Positions 1-7,952 are shown, counted from the stretch's first letter. The stretch: 64,000 nucleotides of DNA from Hassallia sp050875635 (GCF_050875635.1 NZ_JBPAOH010000003.1:66834-130833), one strand, 5' to 3'. Notes: generated by a model not told the origin, from the sequence alone. Numbers and translations are program-made.

Positions 1-131
1 CAACCGTTAGCTAAAGTAAAAATCATTCCGTCGTTGCCGGCTGTTTGCTTAACAACTTCTTCTTCTAAGTCTTTTTTAGCAACGTAGGCAATTAAATTTC
101 CGGCATCATTTCTCCGCAGCATTACTTTCAT
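1..131 (-). CDS. nifT: NifT/FixU family protein, partial (3' end outside window)
   Basis: The first 43 codons of a small protein beginning MKVMLRRNDAGNLIAYVAKK, the typical start of NifT (about 65-70 aa). The ORF runs off the left edge. Its ATG overlaps the nifZ stop in an ATGA arrangement, so the two are translationally coupled. NifT is a small nif-operon protein of unclear, usually non-essential, role. Identity rests on N-terminal resemblance and on its fixed position after nifZ in cyanobacteria. Confidence 0.9.
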   Translation of the reverse strand, partial: MKVMLRRNDAGNLIAYVAKKDLEEEVVKQTAGNDGMIFTLANG

Positions 132-394
132 TTAGTTTCCTCAACAGCTTCTAATTCTTTTTTGCGACAACCGACGATGAATCCTGTTTCCAAAAAATGC
201 ACCGCATAAATATACGAACTTTGTAAAAAAGTACCAATACTGGCAATGTAGCCAATATCTCCCTTTTTCGCTAAAACTGCCCCGATTTCTTGACCGGGAA
301 ATGTGCCATCATTTTTAATTAACTTGCGAAGTCGGACTTTTTGACCGATTTCAAAAACTGGTGGCAAATCCAGTTCTAATTCATCCCGCTGCAT
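128..394 (-). CDS. nifZ: NifZ, nitrogenase maturation protein
   Basis: An 88-residue protein containing FEIGQKVRLRKLIKNDGTFP and a later GDIGYIASIGTFLQ segment, typical of NifZ. In other diazotrophs NifZ helps convert the paired [4Fe-4S] precursor into the P-cluster of NifDK. The start overlaps the nifV 3' end by 14 bp and the stop overlaps nifT, so nifV-Z-T form one tightly packed minus-strand unit. Length is normal for the family and no lesions are visible. Confidence 0.93.
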   Translation of the reverse strand: MQRDELELDLPPVFEIGQKVRLRKLIKNDGTFPGQEIGAVLAKKGDIGYIASIGTFLQSSYIYAVHFLETGFIVGCRKKELEAVEETK

Positions 395-1514
395 GAGAAT
401 ACCTCTGTTGTTCGACCAAATTTAAAAGTTCTTGTGTAGTCAAGCTGCGTTTTTTCTGAACTGACTGCTGTCGCACTGCATCCAAGACAGATTTTGTTTC
501 TTCTGAGTTCAGGCTAATACCGTGCTGCTGAAGTAAATTAGATACCAAATGACGACCAGAATGTTTACCTAAAACCAAACGTCGCTCCCAACCTACTTCT
601 TCGGGGGCAAATGGTTCGTAGGTGATGGGATTTTGTAGGACACCGTGAGCGTGAATACCAGATTCGTGAGCAAAAGTGTTGTCACCAACGATCGCTTTCC
701 AAGGAGGTACGCTGCAACCTGATGCTGATGCCACAAGTCGGGAAAGTTCCAACAACCGAGGTGTATCAATGCCCAAATCAACATTATGGATGCGTTTCAT
801 CCCCATGACAACTTCTTCTAAAGCTGCATTTCCGGCTCTTTCACCCAACCCGTTGACTGTGGTATTTACTGATAACGCACCAGCTTTTATACCAGATAAA
901 GCGTTAGCAGTCGCTAAACCAAAATCATTATGAGTGTGGATTTCCACGGGAATCATCAAAGCATTCACCAATCGCTTTACTTTGGTGAAAGTTCCGAATG
1001 GTTCGAGAATCCCAACGGTATCGCAGAAGCGAAAGCGAGATGCACCCCACTCTTGAGCATAAAGTGCGACATCTAAAAGAAAGTTATCATCGGCTCTAGA
1101 TGAATCTTCGCCTCCAACTGCAACCCAAAGACCTTTATCAACCGCGAAGCTGATAGAATCTCTCAATTGTTGCAAAGTTACCCGCCATTGACCGTGAAAT
1201 TTTGCGGCAATTTGAATTCCAGAGACGGGAATCGAAATATGCACTCGTTGCAAACCACAAGCCATAGAAGCTTGAATATCTGAAATTACAGCGCGGTTCC
1301 AGCCTAATAGTTTGGCTTGCAAACCCATATTATTAATTATAGATATAGCGCGTATTTCTTCCTCGCCCATCGCCGGAATTCCGACTTCTAATTCCTGAAC
1401 ACCCATTGCGTCCAAAAATTTGGCGATCGCTACTTTCTCTTCTAAATTGAAAGCAACACCTGCCGCTTGCTCACCGTCACGCAGCGTCGTGTCATTAATG
1501 ATGACTTGATTCAT
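381..1514 (-). CDS. nifV: Homocitrate synthase NifV
   Basis: A 377-residue HMGL-like TIM-barrel enzyme that condenses acetyl-CoA with 2-oxoglutarate to homocitrate, the organic ligand of FeMo-cofactor. Visible signatures are the N-terminal NDTTLRDGEQAAGVAF metal-binding motif, an internal HTHNDFGLATANAL segment with the two metal-binding histidines, and NGLGERAGNAALEEV. The ATG at 1514 gives the expected N-terminus. It sits downstream of nifP and two small ORFs and overlaps nifZ. Complete; family length is about 375-385 aa. A leuA-type isopropylmalate synthase is less likely because of length and nif context. Confidence 0.96.
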   Translation of the reverse strand: MNQVIINDTTLRDGEQAAGVAFNLEEKVAIAKFLDAMGVQELEVGIPAMGEEEIRAISIINNMGLQAKLLGWNRAVISDIQASMACGLQRVHISIPVSGIQIAAKFHGQWRVTLQQLRDSISFAVDKGLWVAVGGEDSSRADDNFLLDVALYAQEWGASRFRFCDTVGILEPFGTFTKVKRLVNALMIPVEIHTHNDFGLATANALSGIKAGALSVNTTVNGLGERAGNAALEEVVMGMKRIHNVDLGIDTPRLLELSRLVASASGCSVPPWKAIVGDNTFAHESGIHAHGVLQNPITYEPFAPEEVGWERRLVLGKHSGRHLVSNLLQQHGISLNSEETKSVLDAVRQQSVQKKRSLTTQELLNLVEQQRYSHAAG

Positions 1515-1704
1515 ATCTAATATCCTCTTAGGAATCTTTCCTAATACCCTTTGTTGATTGCGGTGCTACTTTTCAAAGAATTCCTGGTAATGGCTGTTTC
1601 TGCTCGACGGTAAATGCTGAAAAATATCACATTTCATATTTTTCCATTATTAACCGATTACCAACAGCACATCTGTATGAGATAGAACGAAAAAAGGGTA
1701 TAAA

Positions 1705-1824
1705 TTACAAATTATTCTTTTCCGTAGGATACTTTATTGGTTCTAGCAGCAGGTAGCTAATACAGCTACTAGCAATTGCCGGACAAAGTAACATGCTAAT
1801 TCCAGCTAAGAAAGTGAAAATCAT
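1705..1824 (-). CDS. Possible 39-aa membrane peptide upstream of nifV
   Basis: A short ORF not overlapped by any other gene. It encodes 39 residues starting MIFTFLAGISMLLCPAIASS, mostly hydrophobic, with a charged KYPTEKNN tail, so one membrane helix is plausible. A GAGG stretch lies about 8 bases before the ATG. It sits in the 390-bp gap between the DUF2949-like ORF and nifV. No family is recognised and chance occurrence cannot be excluded. Confidence 0.3.
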   Translation of the reverse strand: MIFTFLAGISMLLCPAIASSCISYLLLEPIKYPTEKNNL

Positions 1825-1906
1825 CGCACAATCCTCATGTAGTCACAAAATTTCGGCATTTAGGGTAGACAATTCCGATGGCTATAAGTTAAAAAGCGAA
1901 AGTTCC

Positions 1907-2104
1907 CTAAATTTGGTTTTCCAGCCAATCAAAAATTCTTTCTAATTGCTCTAGGTCTACTAAACCATACTGCCAAAGAAGCATTGGTAAAGGACCTCTT
2001 TCTAATTCCCGGTGTCGCAGTGCTACAGCGATATCGGCAGTCGTAAGCGAAAGTTCTTGATGCAAAAAATTGATAAATTTTGTATCGCTGCGAGCTACCA
2101 TCAT
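1907..2104 (-). CDS. DUF2949-like small protein
   Basis: A 65-residue protein (MMVARSDTKFINFLHQELSL at the N-terminus) with a predicted small helical fold, resembling the cyanobacterial DUF2949 family. The pattern of an N-terminal FINFL-like helix and a C-terminal LVDLEQLERIFDWLE helix fits. It lies between nifP and nifV on the same strand. From memory, Nostoc-type genomes have two small ORFs at the equivalent place in the nifP-nifV-nifZ-nifT cluster. Function unknown; co-transcription with nifV is inferred from orientation. Confidence 0.7.
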   Translation of the reverse strand: MMVARSDTKFINFLHQELSLTTADIAVALRHRELERGPLPMLLWQYGLVDLEQLERIFDWLENQI

Positions 2105-2273
2105 CGAAAATTCAACTCCTTCACCGAATAAAGAATTAAAAATTTGAAATTAAAAGTCAACTTTGATAATTTCACCTTTTTAATCACTGGAATATGTGGA
2201 AAAATGTTCATTTTTAACAGATTGAATAACAGCGAAATGTATGCTATTTTTTCTGCTAAAATTGTCCGGATAC

Positions 2274-2531
2274 TCAGTAATTATCGCTGTAATTCCAGCA
2301 ACGCTCTAACCAATGAACTAACTCGTGACGTGAAGCAACAAATTGCATCACGATACTACGGACAAGAATCGCGGTTATACAACTATTTACTTGTACCCGC
2401 AAAGAACCATCAGCCGGACAAGAACAAGGAATCATTAACTCTTGTAAACGGTGATGAATTCGCCAGCGATCGCATAAAGGAATTTGCAAAATCTGATCGC
2501 CTAAAGCATCGGAATTACTACAAGGTGGCAT
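2274..2531 (-). CDS. Conserved hypothetical Asr1405-like protein in nifP-nifV cluster
   Basis: An 85-residue protein if started at the ATG at 2531 (MPPCSNSDALGDQI). An upstream ATG at 2582 would add 17 residues coded by a low-complexity purine/pyrimidine tract, so the later start is preferred. The core (CDRWRIHHRLQELMIPCSCP, then SRHELVHWLERCW) looks like a small cyanobacterial protein found beside nifP in Nostoc relatives (recalled, not searched). It lies directly downstream of nifP on the same strand. No function is known. Confidence 0.65.
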   Translation of the reverse strand: MPPCSNSDALGDQILQIPLCDRWRIHHRLQELMIPCSCPADGSLRVQVNSCITAILVRSIVMQFVASRHELVHWLERCWNYSDNY

Positions 2532-2615
2532 AGTTAGGGATTGGGGAGAGGGGGGGAGGGGGACAAGGAGACAAGGGGACAAGGGGGATAAGGGAGATAA
2601 AAGGAGAATATTGAC

Positions 2616-2635
2616 AGACGCGAAATTTCGCGTCT
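2616..2635. repeat. Perfect 20-bp palindrome, dispersed repeat type
   Basis: AGACGCGAAATTTCGCGTCT is a perfect palindrome. A second copy with one central mismatch lies at about 2654-2673, inside the last codons of nifP. Such GAGACGCGAAATTTCGCGTC units are a common dispersed repeat in filamentous cyanobacteria. The pair at the 3' end of nifP may act as an mRNA hairpin between nifP and the downstream small ORF. Confidence 0.7.
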
Positions 2636-3406
2636 CTACAATTCCTGTACAGACGCGAAATTTGGCGTCTCTACTGTTGACTGGCTGTGATGATTCTTGA
2701 GAATTTGCAATTCTTTTTCAAGTTGCTCGATGCGAGAAAGCAAAGTGTGCATTACCGACGCTTCGACATCGGGTAACTTTCCATGTTCCAACGGGGAGAG
2801 GCTTTCTTTGCGGCAAATAGTGCGTCCGGGAATTCCCACGACGGTACAATCTGAAGAGACATCGCGTAAAACAACCGAACCGGCGCCGACACGCACGCGA
2901 TCGCCAATTTGAATATTACCTAAAATTTTCGCACCCGCACCCACGACAACGTTTTTGCCCAAAGTGGGATGGCGTTTACCTTCTTCTTTTCCAGTTCCGC
3001 CAAGAGTCACATCTTGATAAATCAGCGTATAATCTCCCACAATGGCAGTTTCACCAATCACAACGCCCATACCGTGGTCGATAAATACACCTTTGCCAAT
3101 CTTTGCACCTGGGTGAATTTCAATTCCGGTGAAAAACCGCCCAAAATGCGAAATTAAACGCGGAATGAAACTTACTCCCCGACAGTGCAACCAGTGAGCG
3201 AGACGATGCAAACAAAGTGCATGTAATCCTGGGTAGCAAAACAGCACTTCCAGCCAATTACGTGCCGCCGGATCGCGCTCAAAGATAATGCGAAAATCAC
3301 TCAATATCGGCTCAAAAAAAGCTCCAAATAGCAGGTTTTTCCGGATAAAAGTATCGGCATCCGGCGTTTTTCTTGAGTTTCTAATTCTATCTAAAGATTC
3401 TTGCAT
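2636..3406 (-). CDS. nifP: Serine O-acetyltransferase, nif-associated (NifP/CysE)
   Basis: A 256-residue CysE-type left-handed beta-helix acetyltransferase. It makes O-acetylserine from serine and acetyl-CoA and raises cysteine supply for nitrogenase Fe-S cluster assembly. Hexapeptide repeats run through the middle (IHPGAKIGKGVFIDHGMGVV, VTLGGTGKE, NVVVGAGAKILGNIQIGDRV), with the conserved ERDPAARNWLEVLFCYPG N-terminal segment. Position as first gene of the minus-strand nifP-nifV-nifZ-nifT group supports nifP rather than housekeeping cysE. The last residues are coded by a repeat palindrome, so the C-terminus may have been extended by repeat insertion. Confidence 0.9.
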   Translation of the reverse strand: MQESLDRIRNSRKTPDADTFIRKNLLFGAFFEPILSDFRIIFERDPAARNWLEVLFCYPGLHALCLHRLAHWLHCRGVSFIPRLISHFGRFFTGIEIHPGAKIGKGVFIDHGMGVVIGETAIVGDYTLIYQDVTLGGTGKEEGKRHPTLGKNVVVGAGAKILGNIQIGDRVRVGAGSVVLRDVSSDCTVVGIPGRTICRKESLSPLEHGKLPDVEASVMHTLLSRIEQLEKELQILKNHHSQSTVETPNFASVQEL

Positions 3407-4047
3407 CAGTACTGTTTCAGTGAAAGAGCCGTGTGCTGTTTTTATGCTTATAGCAGGCGACTCTAAATAGGGCAGTGCATCCGATGCGTATTGGATTTAT
3501 TGAATTGATTAAGCTTGTACTCATAACCCCAAACCCCGACTTAAGGGAAATTTAAAATTTCCTTTGGGGTAGGGGTGCTAGTATTTTAGGATAGGGGTAC
3601 TAGTATTTATGGGTAGGGGAGTAAGTATTTCTGCACTCAATCTGATGCTTCTTTAATGTAAGGCTGAGTAAGCATTTCTGCAAAATATTTTCTGAAAACT
3701 TAACTTGTACTCATCTTCACTGAAAGATGAAGTATTCGGCTTAAAAATAAAACTTCTGTATATCGAGTTACTAAATATATCCTATTATTCAAGTCAGGAA
3801 AAAACGACTTTCTTTATTTTCTTTTAGGCTTCTGTTGTCTGTATGTACAAATACCATTTCAAATCTCATCGCCGCATCTGCTGAAGGGAAGAGGAGTGGA
3901 GGGGGAGAGGGGGGAAGGAGACAAGGAGACAAGGAGACAAGGTGACAAGGGGACAAGGTGACAATTCTTTCTCCCCATCTCCTTGTCTCCCCATCTCCCC
4001 ATCTCCTTGTCTCCCCTTGTCCCCCCATCTCCCCCTCCCCTCCTCCT
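3407..4047. other. Intergenic region with inverted-repeat and iteron-like segments
   Basis: There is no convincing gene. The stretch holds three 22-bp-spaced direct repeats (3570-3635), a 28-bp segment at about 3495-3522 that recurs inverted at 5937-5964, several TTGTACTCA motifs (for example near 3514 and 3705) and a purine/pyrimidine tract at 3890-4052. The nifP promoter should lie in its left part, but no specific box can be assigned. Confidence 0.6.
3570..3635 (+). repeat. 22-bp direct repeats, three units (left set)
   Basis: Three units start at 3570, 3592 and 3614, exactly 22 bp apart. Each begins TAGGGG and contains a TAGTATTT-like core (unit 2 is TAGGGGTACTAGTATTT). Inverted copies with the same 22-bp spacing are at 5841-5879, on the far side of the quinone-reductase-like gene. 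Period and conservation suggest protein-binding iterons or the remains of a mobile unit. Confidence 0.75.
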
Positions 4048-4052
4048 CTAGC
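3890..4052. repeat. Low-complexity GGAGACAAGG / CTCCCCATCT tract
   Basis: A purine-rich run of (A/G)GAGACAAGG units at about 3911-3962 is followed by a pyrimidine-rich run of TCTCCCCATC units to about 4050. The two halves are roughly complementary and could form a long imperfect hairpin just after the 3' end of the MDR gene. A 92-codon ORF through it is low complexity and not credible. Confidence 0.7.
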
Positions 4053-4992
4053 CGATCGCGATCGCAATTTTCCCCACAGTTCGACCGCTTTCGCTGTATG
4101 TATGCGCTGCTGCTAATTCATTTAAAGGAAATGTGCGATCGATTACTGTTCGCATTTTCCCAGCCTCAATTAAATCTTTGAGATAAGTCAAATCCTCAGT
4201 ATTGCAATTGAAAAGAATAAATTTGGCTTTTTTACCAGGAATCAACGCAGTCAAAGCACCTTGTACAAAAGTATCAGCGCTTGGTAATGTAGTTATGTAA
4301 ATACCGTTGGGTTTAAGAACTTCTTTGCAGCTAGAAAACGATTCTTTCGCCACCGCATCAAAGATAATATCGTATCTGGCAGCATCTTGAGTGAAATTTT
4401 GTTGCTTGTAATCAATCAAGCGATCGGCTCCCAAAGACTTCACCAAATCAAAGTTTTTGCTACTGCAAACAGCCGTCACCTCGGCTCCAAAAATCTTCGC
4501 AAGTTGCACCGCAAAAATACCCACACCACCCGAAGCACCATTTATCAAGACGCTTTGTAACGGCTGAATGTTTCCCAAATCTCGCAAAGCTTGCAACGAA
4601 GTACCCGCAGCAACAGGTAAAGAAGCTGCTTCTTCAAACGTCATATTCGTCGGTTTGATTGCCGCAACTTTTTCAGGAACAGCAGCGTATTCTGCATAAG
4701 CACCACCCAAAGCAACGCTTAAGCAACCATAAATCAAATCTCCTGGCTGGAAGCGCGTGACATCAGAGCCAACTTCTACCACTTCACCCGACAAATCAAA
4801 CCCCAAAATCTTCGGGAATGAATAACCCGTAATCAATTGCAGCATTCCTTGGCGGATTTTCCAATCAACCGGATTAACACTAGAAGCGTGAACCTTCACT
4901 AGCAACTGATCTGATTTGATTTTCGGTGTTGGTAAATCCTCATACCGTAAAACATCAGCCGAACCATAACCACGAATAGCGATCGCTTTCAT
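4048..4992 (-). CDS. NAD(P)-dependent alcohol dehydrogenase / quinone reductase (MDR family)
   Basis: A 314-residue zinc-free medium-chain dehydrogenase/reductase. A GroES-like N-terminal domain contains VHASSVNPVDWKIRQG, followed by a Rossmann domain with the dinucleotide-binding segment INGASGGVGIFAVQLAK. The catalytic and structural zinc cysteines of true alcohol dehydrogenases are absent, as in quinone oxidoreductases. The ATG at 4992 has an AGGAGG-like stretch close upstream. The gene and the next small ORF sit between inverted copies of a 22-bp repeat and separate nifP from nifB, so they may be an insertion into the nif region. The substrate cannot be predicted. Confidence 0.88.
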   Translation of the reverse strand: MKAIAIRGYGSADVLRYEDLPTPKIKSDQLLVKVHASSVNPVDWKIRQGMLQLITGYSFPKILGFDLSGEVVEVGSDVTRFQPGDLIYGCLSVALGGAYAEYAAVPEKVAAIKPTNMTFEEAASLPVAAGTSLQALRDLGNIQPLQSVLINGASGGVGIFAVQLAKIFGAEVTAVCSSKNFDLVKSLGADRLIDYKQQNFTQDAARYDIIFDAVAKESFSSCKEVLKPNGIYITTLPSADTFVQGALTALIPGKKAKFILFNCNTEDLTYLKDLIEAGKMRTVIDRTFPLNELAAAHTYSESGRTVGKIAIAIG

Positions 4993-5110
4993 AATTTCCC
5001 TCCTGCAACCTTCAAAAACGTTTTGTAAAAGTCTTGCTAAAGCCCAAAAGTGTAGCGAAGCGCAGCATCGACAGAAAGCATATCTGACCAGACACCAATA
5101 ATCCGATCAA

Positions 5111-5341
5111 TTATAAGGCATCGTAAGCTGCCATATCAGGACTATCCCAATCTTGGGCAAAACTTTGCAGCCTAGCGCGTAGATTTGCGGCTTGTTCCTG
5201 ATTTATACCGCGAGATGGCAAATCAACAGAACCAGATTTCGGAACAAAAGTAACAATGAAGGAGCGCTCATCTACATCGGTGGGAACTTGCAGTAACTCA
5301 ACTTTGCCGTTTTGATAAATTCCTTCTACTGATTGCAACAT
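5111..5341 (-). CDS. Small AF2212/DUF104-like antitoxin-type protein
   Basis: A 76-residue protein starting MLQSVEGIYQNGKVELLQVP, the N-terminal beta pattern of DUF104/AF2212-like or related antitoxin-type proteins. The C-terminus (AQDWDSPDMAAYDAL) resembles cyanobacterial proteins paired with PIN toxins. No toxin gene is adjacent, so it is an orphan or has another role. It lies about 120 bp upstream of the MDR gene on the same strand. Confidence 0.6.
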   Translation of the reverse strand: MLQSVEGIYQNGKVELLQVPTDVDERSFIVTFVPKSGSVDLPSRGINQEQAANLRARLQSFAQDWDSPDMAAYDAL

Positions 5342-5619
5342 TGGTTTTATTATTCAACGTAGTTTATGCCTAGCATAACTTTTACAACAAAAGTGAAACA
5401 CTACAGATTTTATCTGGTAAGTTTTTGGTGCAAGGCGATTATCCCAAATCCTTTTATAGCGATCGCCCGACAGAAATGCAAAATATCCGCATCGCTGCAT
5501 CTCCCCACACAAGCGGCTTTGCGCCATCAAAACCCACTTTTCTGTGCAACTTAATCTCATTAACATTCCGACAAATCTTAAAAAAAAATAAACGGCATTT
5601 TTTCATTAAAAAAAATGAT

Positions 5620-5635
5620 ATTCTGTATACAGAAT
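5620..5635. promoter_or_regulatory. Perfect 16-bp palindrome, operator-like
   Basis: ATTCTGTATACAGAAT is perfectly self-complementary and sits in an A/T-rich stretch. It could be an operator for a dimeric regulator of the divergent small ORF (start 5341) or of an upstream nifB promoter. No regulator can be assigned. Confidence 0.4.
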
Positions 5636-5840
5636 TGAATTTCGCAATTTTCTGGAGTAGTCCAGACAAGCCTACTCCAGATTTTCGCCCCTTAAATCTG
5701 CCAGAAATGGTATTTGTTGATGCATTTAAGGGTAGCTTGAGTACAACCTAAGAGAGATAAAAAAAAGCTAAAATTCTGCTTTAATCCTTATGAGGATTGG
5801 GTTAGAGTTGAGTACATCAAACCCCTGCACCCTCCTCCCT

Positions 5841-5879
5841 AAATACTAGTACCCCTATTGAAAAATACTAGTACCCCTA
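5841..5879 (-). repeat. 22-bp direct repeats, inverted set (right set)
   Basis: Two units (AAATACTAGTACCCCTA at 5841 and 5863) are 22 bp apart. They are the reverse complement of the units at 3570-3635. With the inverted copy of 3495-3522 at 5937-5964 they form the mirror-image flank of the MDR and small-ORF segment. Confidence 0.75.
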
Positions 5880-6023
5880 CCCAAAAAAATATTTTTTAAT
5901 TCTTGAAACTCAGATGTCAAGTGGGTTTGGATATTTTGAGTACAAGCATAATCAATTCAATAAATTCTATCCAGAACAGCCGCTTCAACTGCTTTGTGAA
6001 CGACTGCTATAAATCTTATATCG

Positions 6024-6094
6024 CCAATCACTAAGCGCTCCGACAACGACAACAGCTTATTTTCCTCCCAGATAGAAGAGCGATTAGTGAGTGG
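6024..6094. promoter_or_regulatory. Inverted repeat upstream of nifB
   Basis: The arms are 6024-6040 (CCAATCACTAAGCGCTC) and 6078-6094 (GAGCGATTAGTGAGTGG), which match at 15 of 17 positions when one is reverse-complemented. They enclose a 37-nt loop. It may act in DNA as a regulator site or in RNA as a leader hairpin. Confidence 0.6.
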
Positions 6095-6115
6095 AGGGAT
6101 GAGATAGCACTATAT

Positions 6116-6247
6116 CCTGTAAATAGAAGTCGCGGCTGTACACACCAAGATTCAAACGTTGACACACACCAGCCGACGTAAACCAGGGTTTTACAACCTG
6201 CACTCGTCAGGAAAAGTGAGTAGAAGACGCGACTTCAATTCTACAGG
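6116..6247 (+). promoter_or_regulatory. Long-range stem-loop in nifB leader
   Basis: CCTGTA (6116-6121) pairs with TACAGG (6242-6247), and GAAGTCGCG (6126-6134) pairs perfectly with CGCGACTTC (6228-6236). The small internal loop between them gives an interrupted stem that closes a domain of about 130 nt. Inside, GGCTG (6134-6138) can pair with CAGCC near 6170. The stem ends about 57 nt before the nifB start, so it would lie in the 5' leader if transcription starts upstream. This may be an mRNA-stability, processing or regulatory structure. Confidence 0.55.
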
Positions 6248-6304
6248 TAGTATTTCCATCTCCCACAGTGGCAGCCACAGTCCACCGATCCTTTGCGAGA
6301 TTCA

Positions 6305-7741
6305 ATGACACTACCGTCTACAGAAATTATCAACACCACCGTCGTCACAGAACCAACCAAAGCAAAATCCGGTGGTTGCGGACGTAAGAGCGATACTAGC
6401 CACGTCGTCGAAATGGACGAAAAGACTAAAGAGCGCATCGCCAAACATCCTTGTTATAGTGAAGATGCACATCATCACTACGCTCGGATGCACGTTGCAG
6501 TTGCGCCGGCTTGTAACATTCAATGCAACTATTGTAACCGGAAATATGACTGTGCGAACGAAAGCCGTCCCGGAGTAGTTAGCGAATTGCTAACCCCCGA
6601 AGAAGCAGCGCACAAAGCATTGGTAATTGCAGGCAAAATTCCTCAAATGACAGTTTTGGGAATCGCAGGTCCAGGAGATCCGCTAGCGAATCCAGAAAAG
6701 ACCTTCCGCACCTTTGAATTGGTTGCCGAACAAGCACCGGATATTAAGCTTTGTCTGTCAACAAACGGATTGATGCTTCCCGAATACGTTGATCGCATTA
6801 AACAACTTAATATCGATCACGTCACCATCACCATCAACATGGTAGACCCAGAAATCGGGGTCAAGATTTATCCTTGGGTTCACTACAACCGCAAGCGTTA
6901 CAGAGGTCTTGAAGGAGTCAAGATTCTGCACGAAAAGCAGATGGAAGGACTCGACGCATTGAGAGAAGCTGACATCTTATGCAAAGTCAACTCAGTCTTG
7001 ATTCCGGGAATTAACGACGAGCATTTGGTAGAAGTAAACAAAGTCATTCGTTCCAAAGGTGCATTCTTGCACAACATTATGCCGTTGATTTCTGCACCAG
7101 AACACGGCACACACTTCGGCTTAACCGGGCAGCGCGGTCCTACCCAAAAAGAACTCAAAAAAGTTCAAGATGATTGCTCCGGCAACATGAAAATGATGCG
7201 CCATTGTCGTCAATGTCGTGCAGATGCGGTAGGATTATTAGGAGAAGACCGCAGCCAAGAATTCACCAAAGATAAATTCTTGGAAGTAACACCAGAGTAC
7301 GACTTGGACAAACGTCAAGAAGTCCACGAAGGAATTGAGAAATTCCAACAAGAAATCAAAGCAGCCAAAGAAAAAGCCAAAGCTGACAAGAAAGTTGCTA
7401 ACAATCCCAAAATCTTAGTTGCAGTTGCAACCAAAGGTAGCGGAGTGGTGAATCAACACTTCGGTCATGCGAAAGAATTCCAAATTTACGAAGTGGATGG
7501 TAACGAAGCTCGCTTTGTTAGTCATCGCAAAATAGACCACTTCTGCCAAAGTGGATATGGAGAAGAAGGCACTTTAGAAAAAATCATTGAAGCGATCGCC
7601 GATTGCAAAGCGGTTTTAGTCTCCAAAATTGGTGAATCTCCCAAAACCAAATTGGAAAAAGCCGGGATACTGGCTGTCGAAAGCTACGACATCATCGAAA
7701 AAGTTGCATTAGAGTTTTACCAGCAATGGAATAAAGGCTAG
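6305..7741 (+). CDS. nifB: NifB, radical-SAM FeMo-cofactor core synthase
   Basis: A 478-residue protein from the ATG at 6305; an in-frame TTG at 6293 would add 4 residues. NifB builds NifB-co, the [8Fe-9S-C] core of FeMo-co, from two [4Fe-4S] clusters and a SAM-derived carbon. The radical-SAM motif CNIQCNYC is at about residues 70-77. Further cysteines follow (HCRQCRADAVG), and a C-terminal NifX/NafY-like domain runs from about residue 370 (ILVAVATKGSGVVNQHFGHA). It is intact and begins the nifB-fdxN-nifS-nifU group. In heterocystous species this promoter is activated in heterocysts, with CnfR involved. That is knowledge of the family; no CnfR box was identified here. Confidence 0.97.
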   Translation: MTLPSTEIINTTVVTEPTKAKSGGCGRKSDTSHVVEMDEKTKERIAKHPCYSEDAHHHYARMHVAVAPACNIQCNYCNRKYDCANESRPGVVSELLTPEEAAHKALVIAGKIPQMTVLGIAGPGDPLANPEKTFRTFELVAEQAPDIKLCLSTNGLMLPEYVDRIKQLNIDHVTITINMVDPEIGVKIYPWVHYNRKRYRGLEGVKILHEKQMEGLDALREADILCKVNSVLIPGINDEHLVEVNKVIRSKGAFLHNIMPLISAPEHGTHFGLTGQRGPTQKELKKVQDDCSGNMKMMRHCRQCRADAVGLLGEDRSQEFTKDKFLEVTPEYDLDKRQEVHEGIEKFQQEIKAAKEKAKADKKVANNPKILVAVATKGSGVVNQHFGHAKEFQIYEVDGNEARFVSHRKIDHFCQSGYGEEGTLEKIIEAIADCKAVLVSKIGESPKTKLEKAGILAVESYDIIEKVALEFYQQWNKG

Positions 7742-7755
7742 GGATTAGGGACTGG

Positions 7756-7862
7756 TGAGTCCAGCGCGGTCTTGGGGGTTTCCACGCCAGGTGCTTCAAG
7801 TCGGCAGAGCCGCCCAACGCACTGGCTCCCCATGAGCGACTGGCGAACCCGAAGGGGGACTG
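7756..7862. repeat. Dispersed GC-rich repeat between nifB and fdxN
   Basis: A GC-rich segment contains GCGCGGTCTTGGGG and CCATGAGCGACTGGCG-type blocks. A related copy sits at about 39995-40110 in the nifD element. Such modules are common dispersed repeats in filamentous cyanobacteria. It lies in the 211-bp nifB-fdxN gap and could fold into mRNA hairpins. Confidence 0.6.
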
Positions 7863-7952
7863 GGGACTAGGTTACTCATTAAAAAAGTTATTTCCAATCC
7901 CCAATGCCCCATGTCCCATGCCCCATCCCCTAATATAATAAGGAGAATAATC

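Larger units (their letters stand above)
5342..6304. other. nifB upstream region
   Basis: There is no convincing gene in 960 bp. From left to right it contains a perfect 16-bp palindrome (5620-5635), two inverted 22-bp repeat units (5841-5879), an inverted copy (5937-5964) of the 3495-3522 segment, and two long inverted repeats (6024-6094 and 6116-6247) just before nifB. The nifB promoter and leader must lie here. The ORFs crossing it have no recognisable family and overlap in several frames. Confidence 0.6.

Noticed and set aside
676..933. ORF on plus strand inside nifV
   Set aside because: Shadow frame of nifV with no family features.
3570..3635. CRISPR-like short repeats
   Set aside because: Spacing equals repeat length with no variable spacers, only three units, and no cas genes in the window.
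3789..4067. 92-codon minus-strand ORF
   Set aside because: It consists of low-complexity repeat codons and overlaps the 3' end of the MDR gene; no protein-like composition.
5342..6304. Specific NtcA or CnfR binding boxes upstream of nifB
   Set aside because: No clear GTA-N8-TAC with a correctly spaced -10 box, and no reliable CnfR consensus could be applied by eye.
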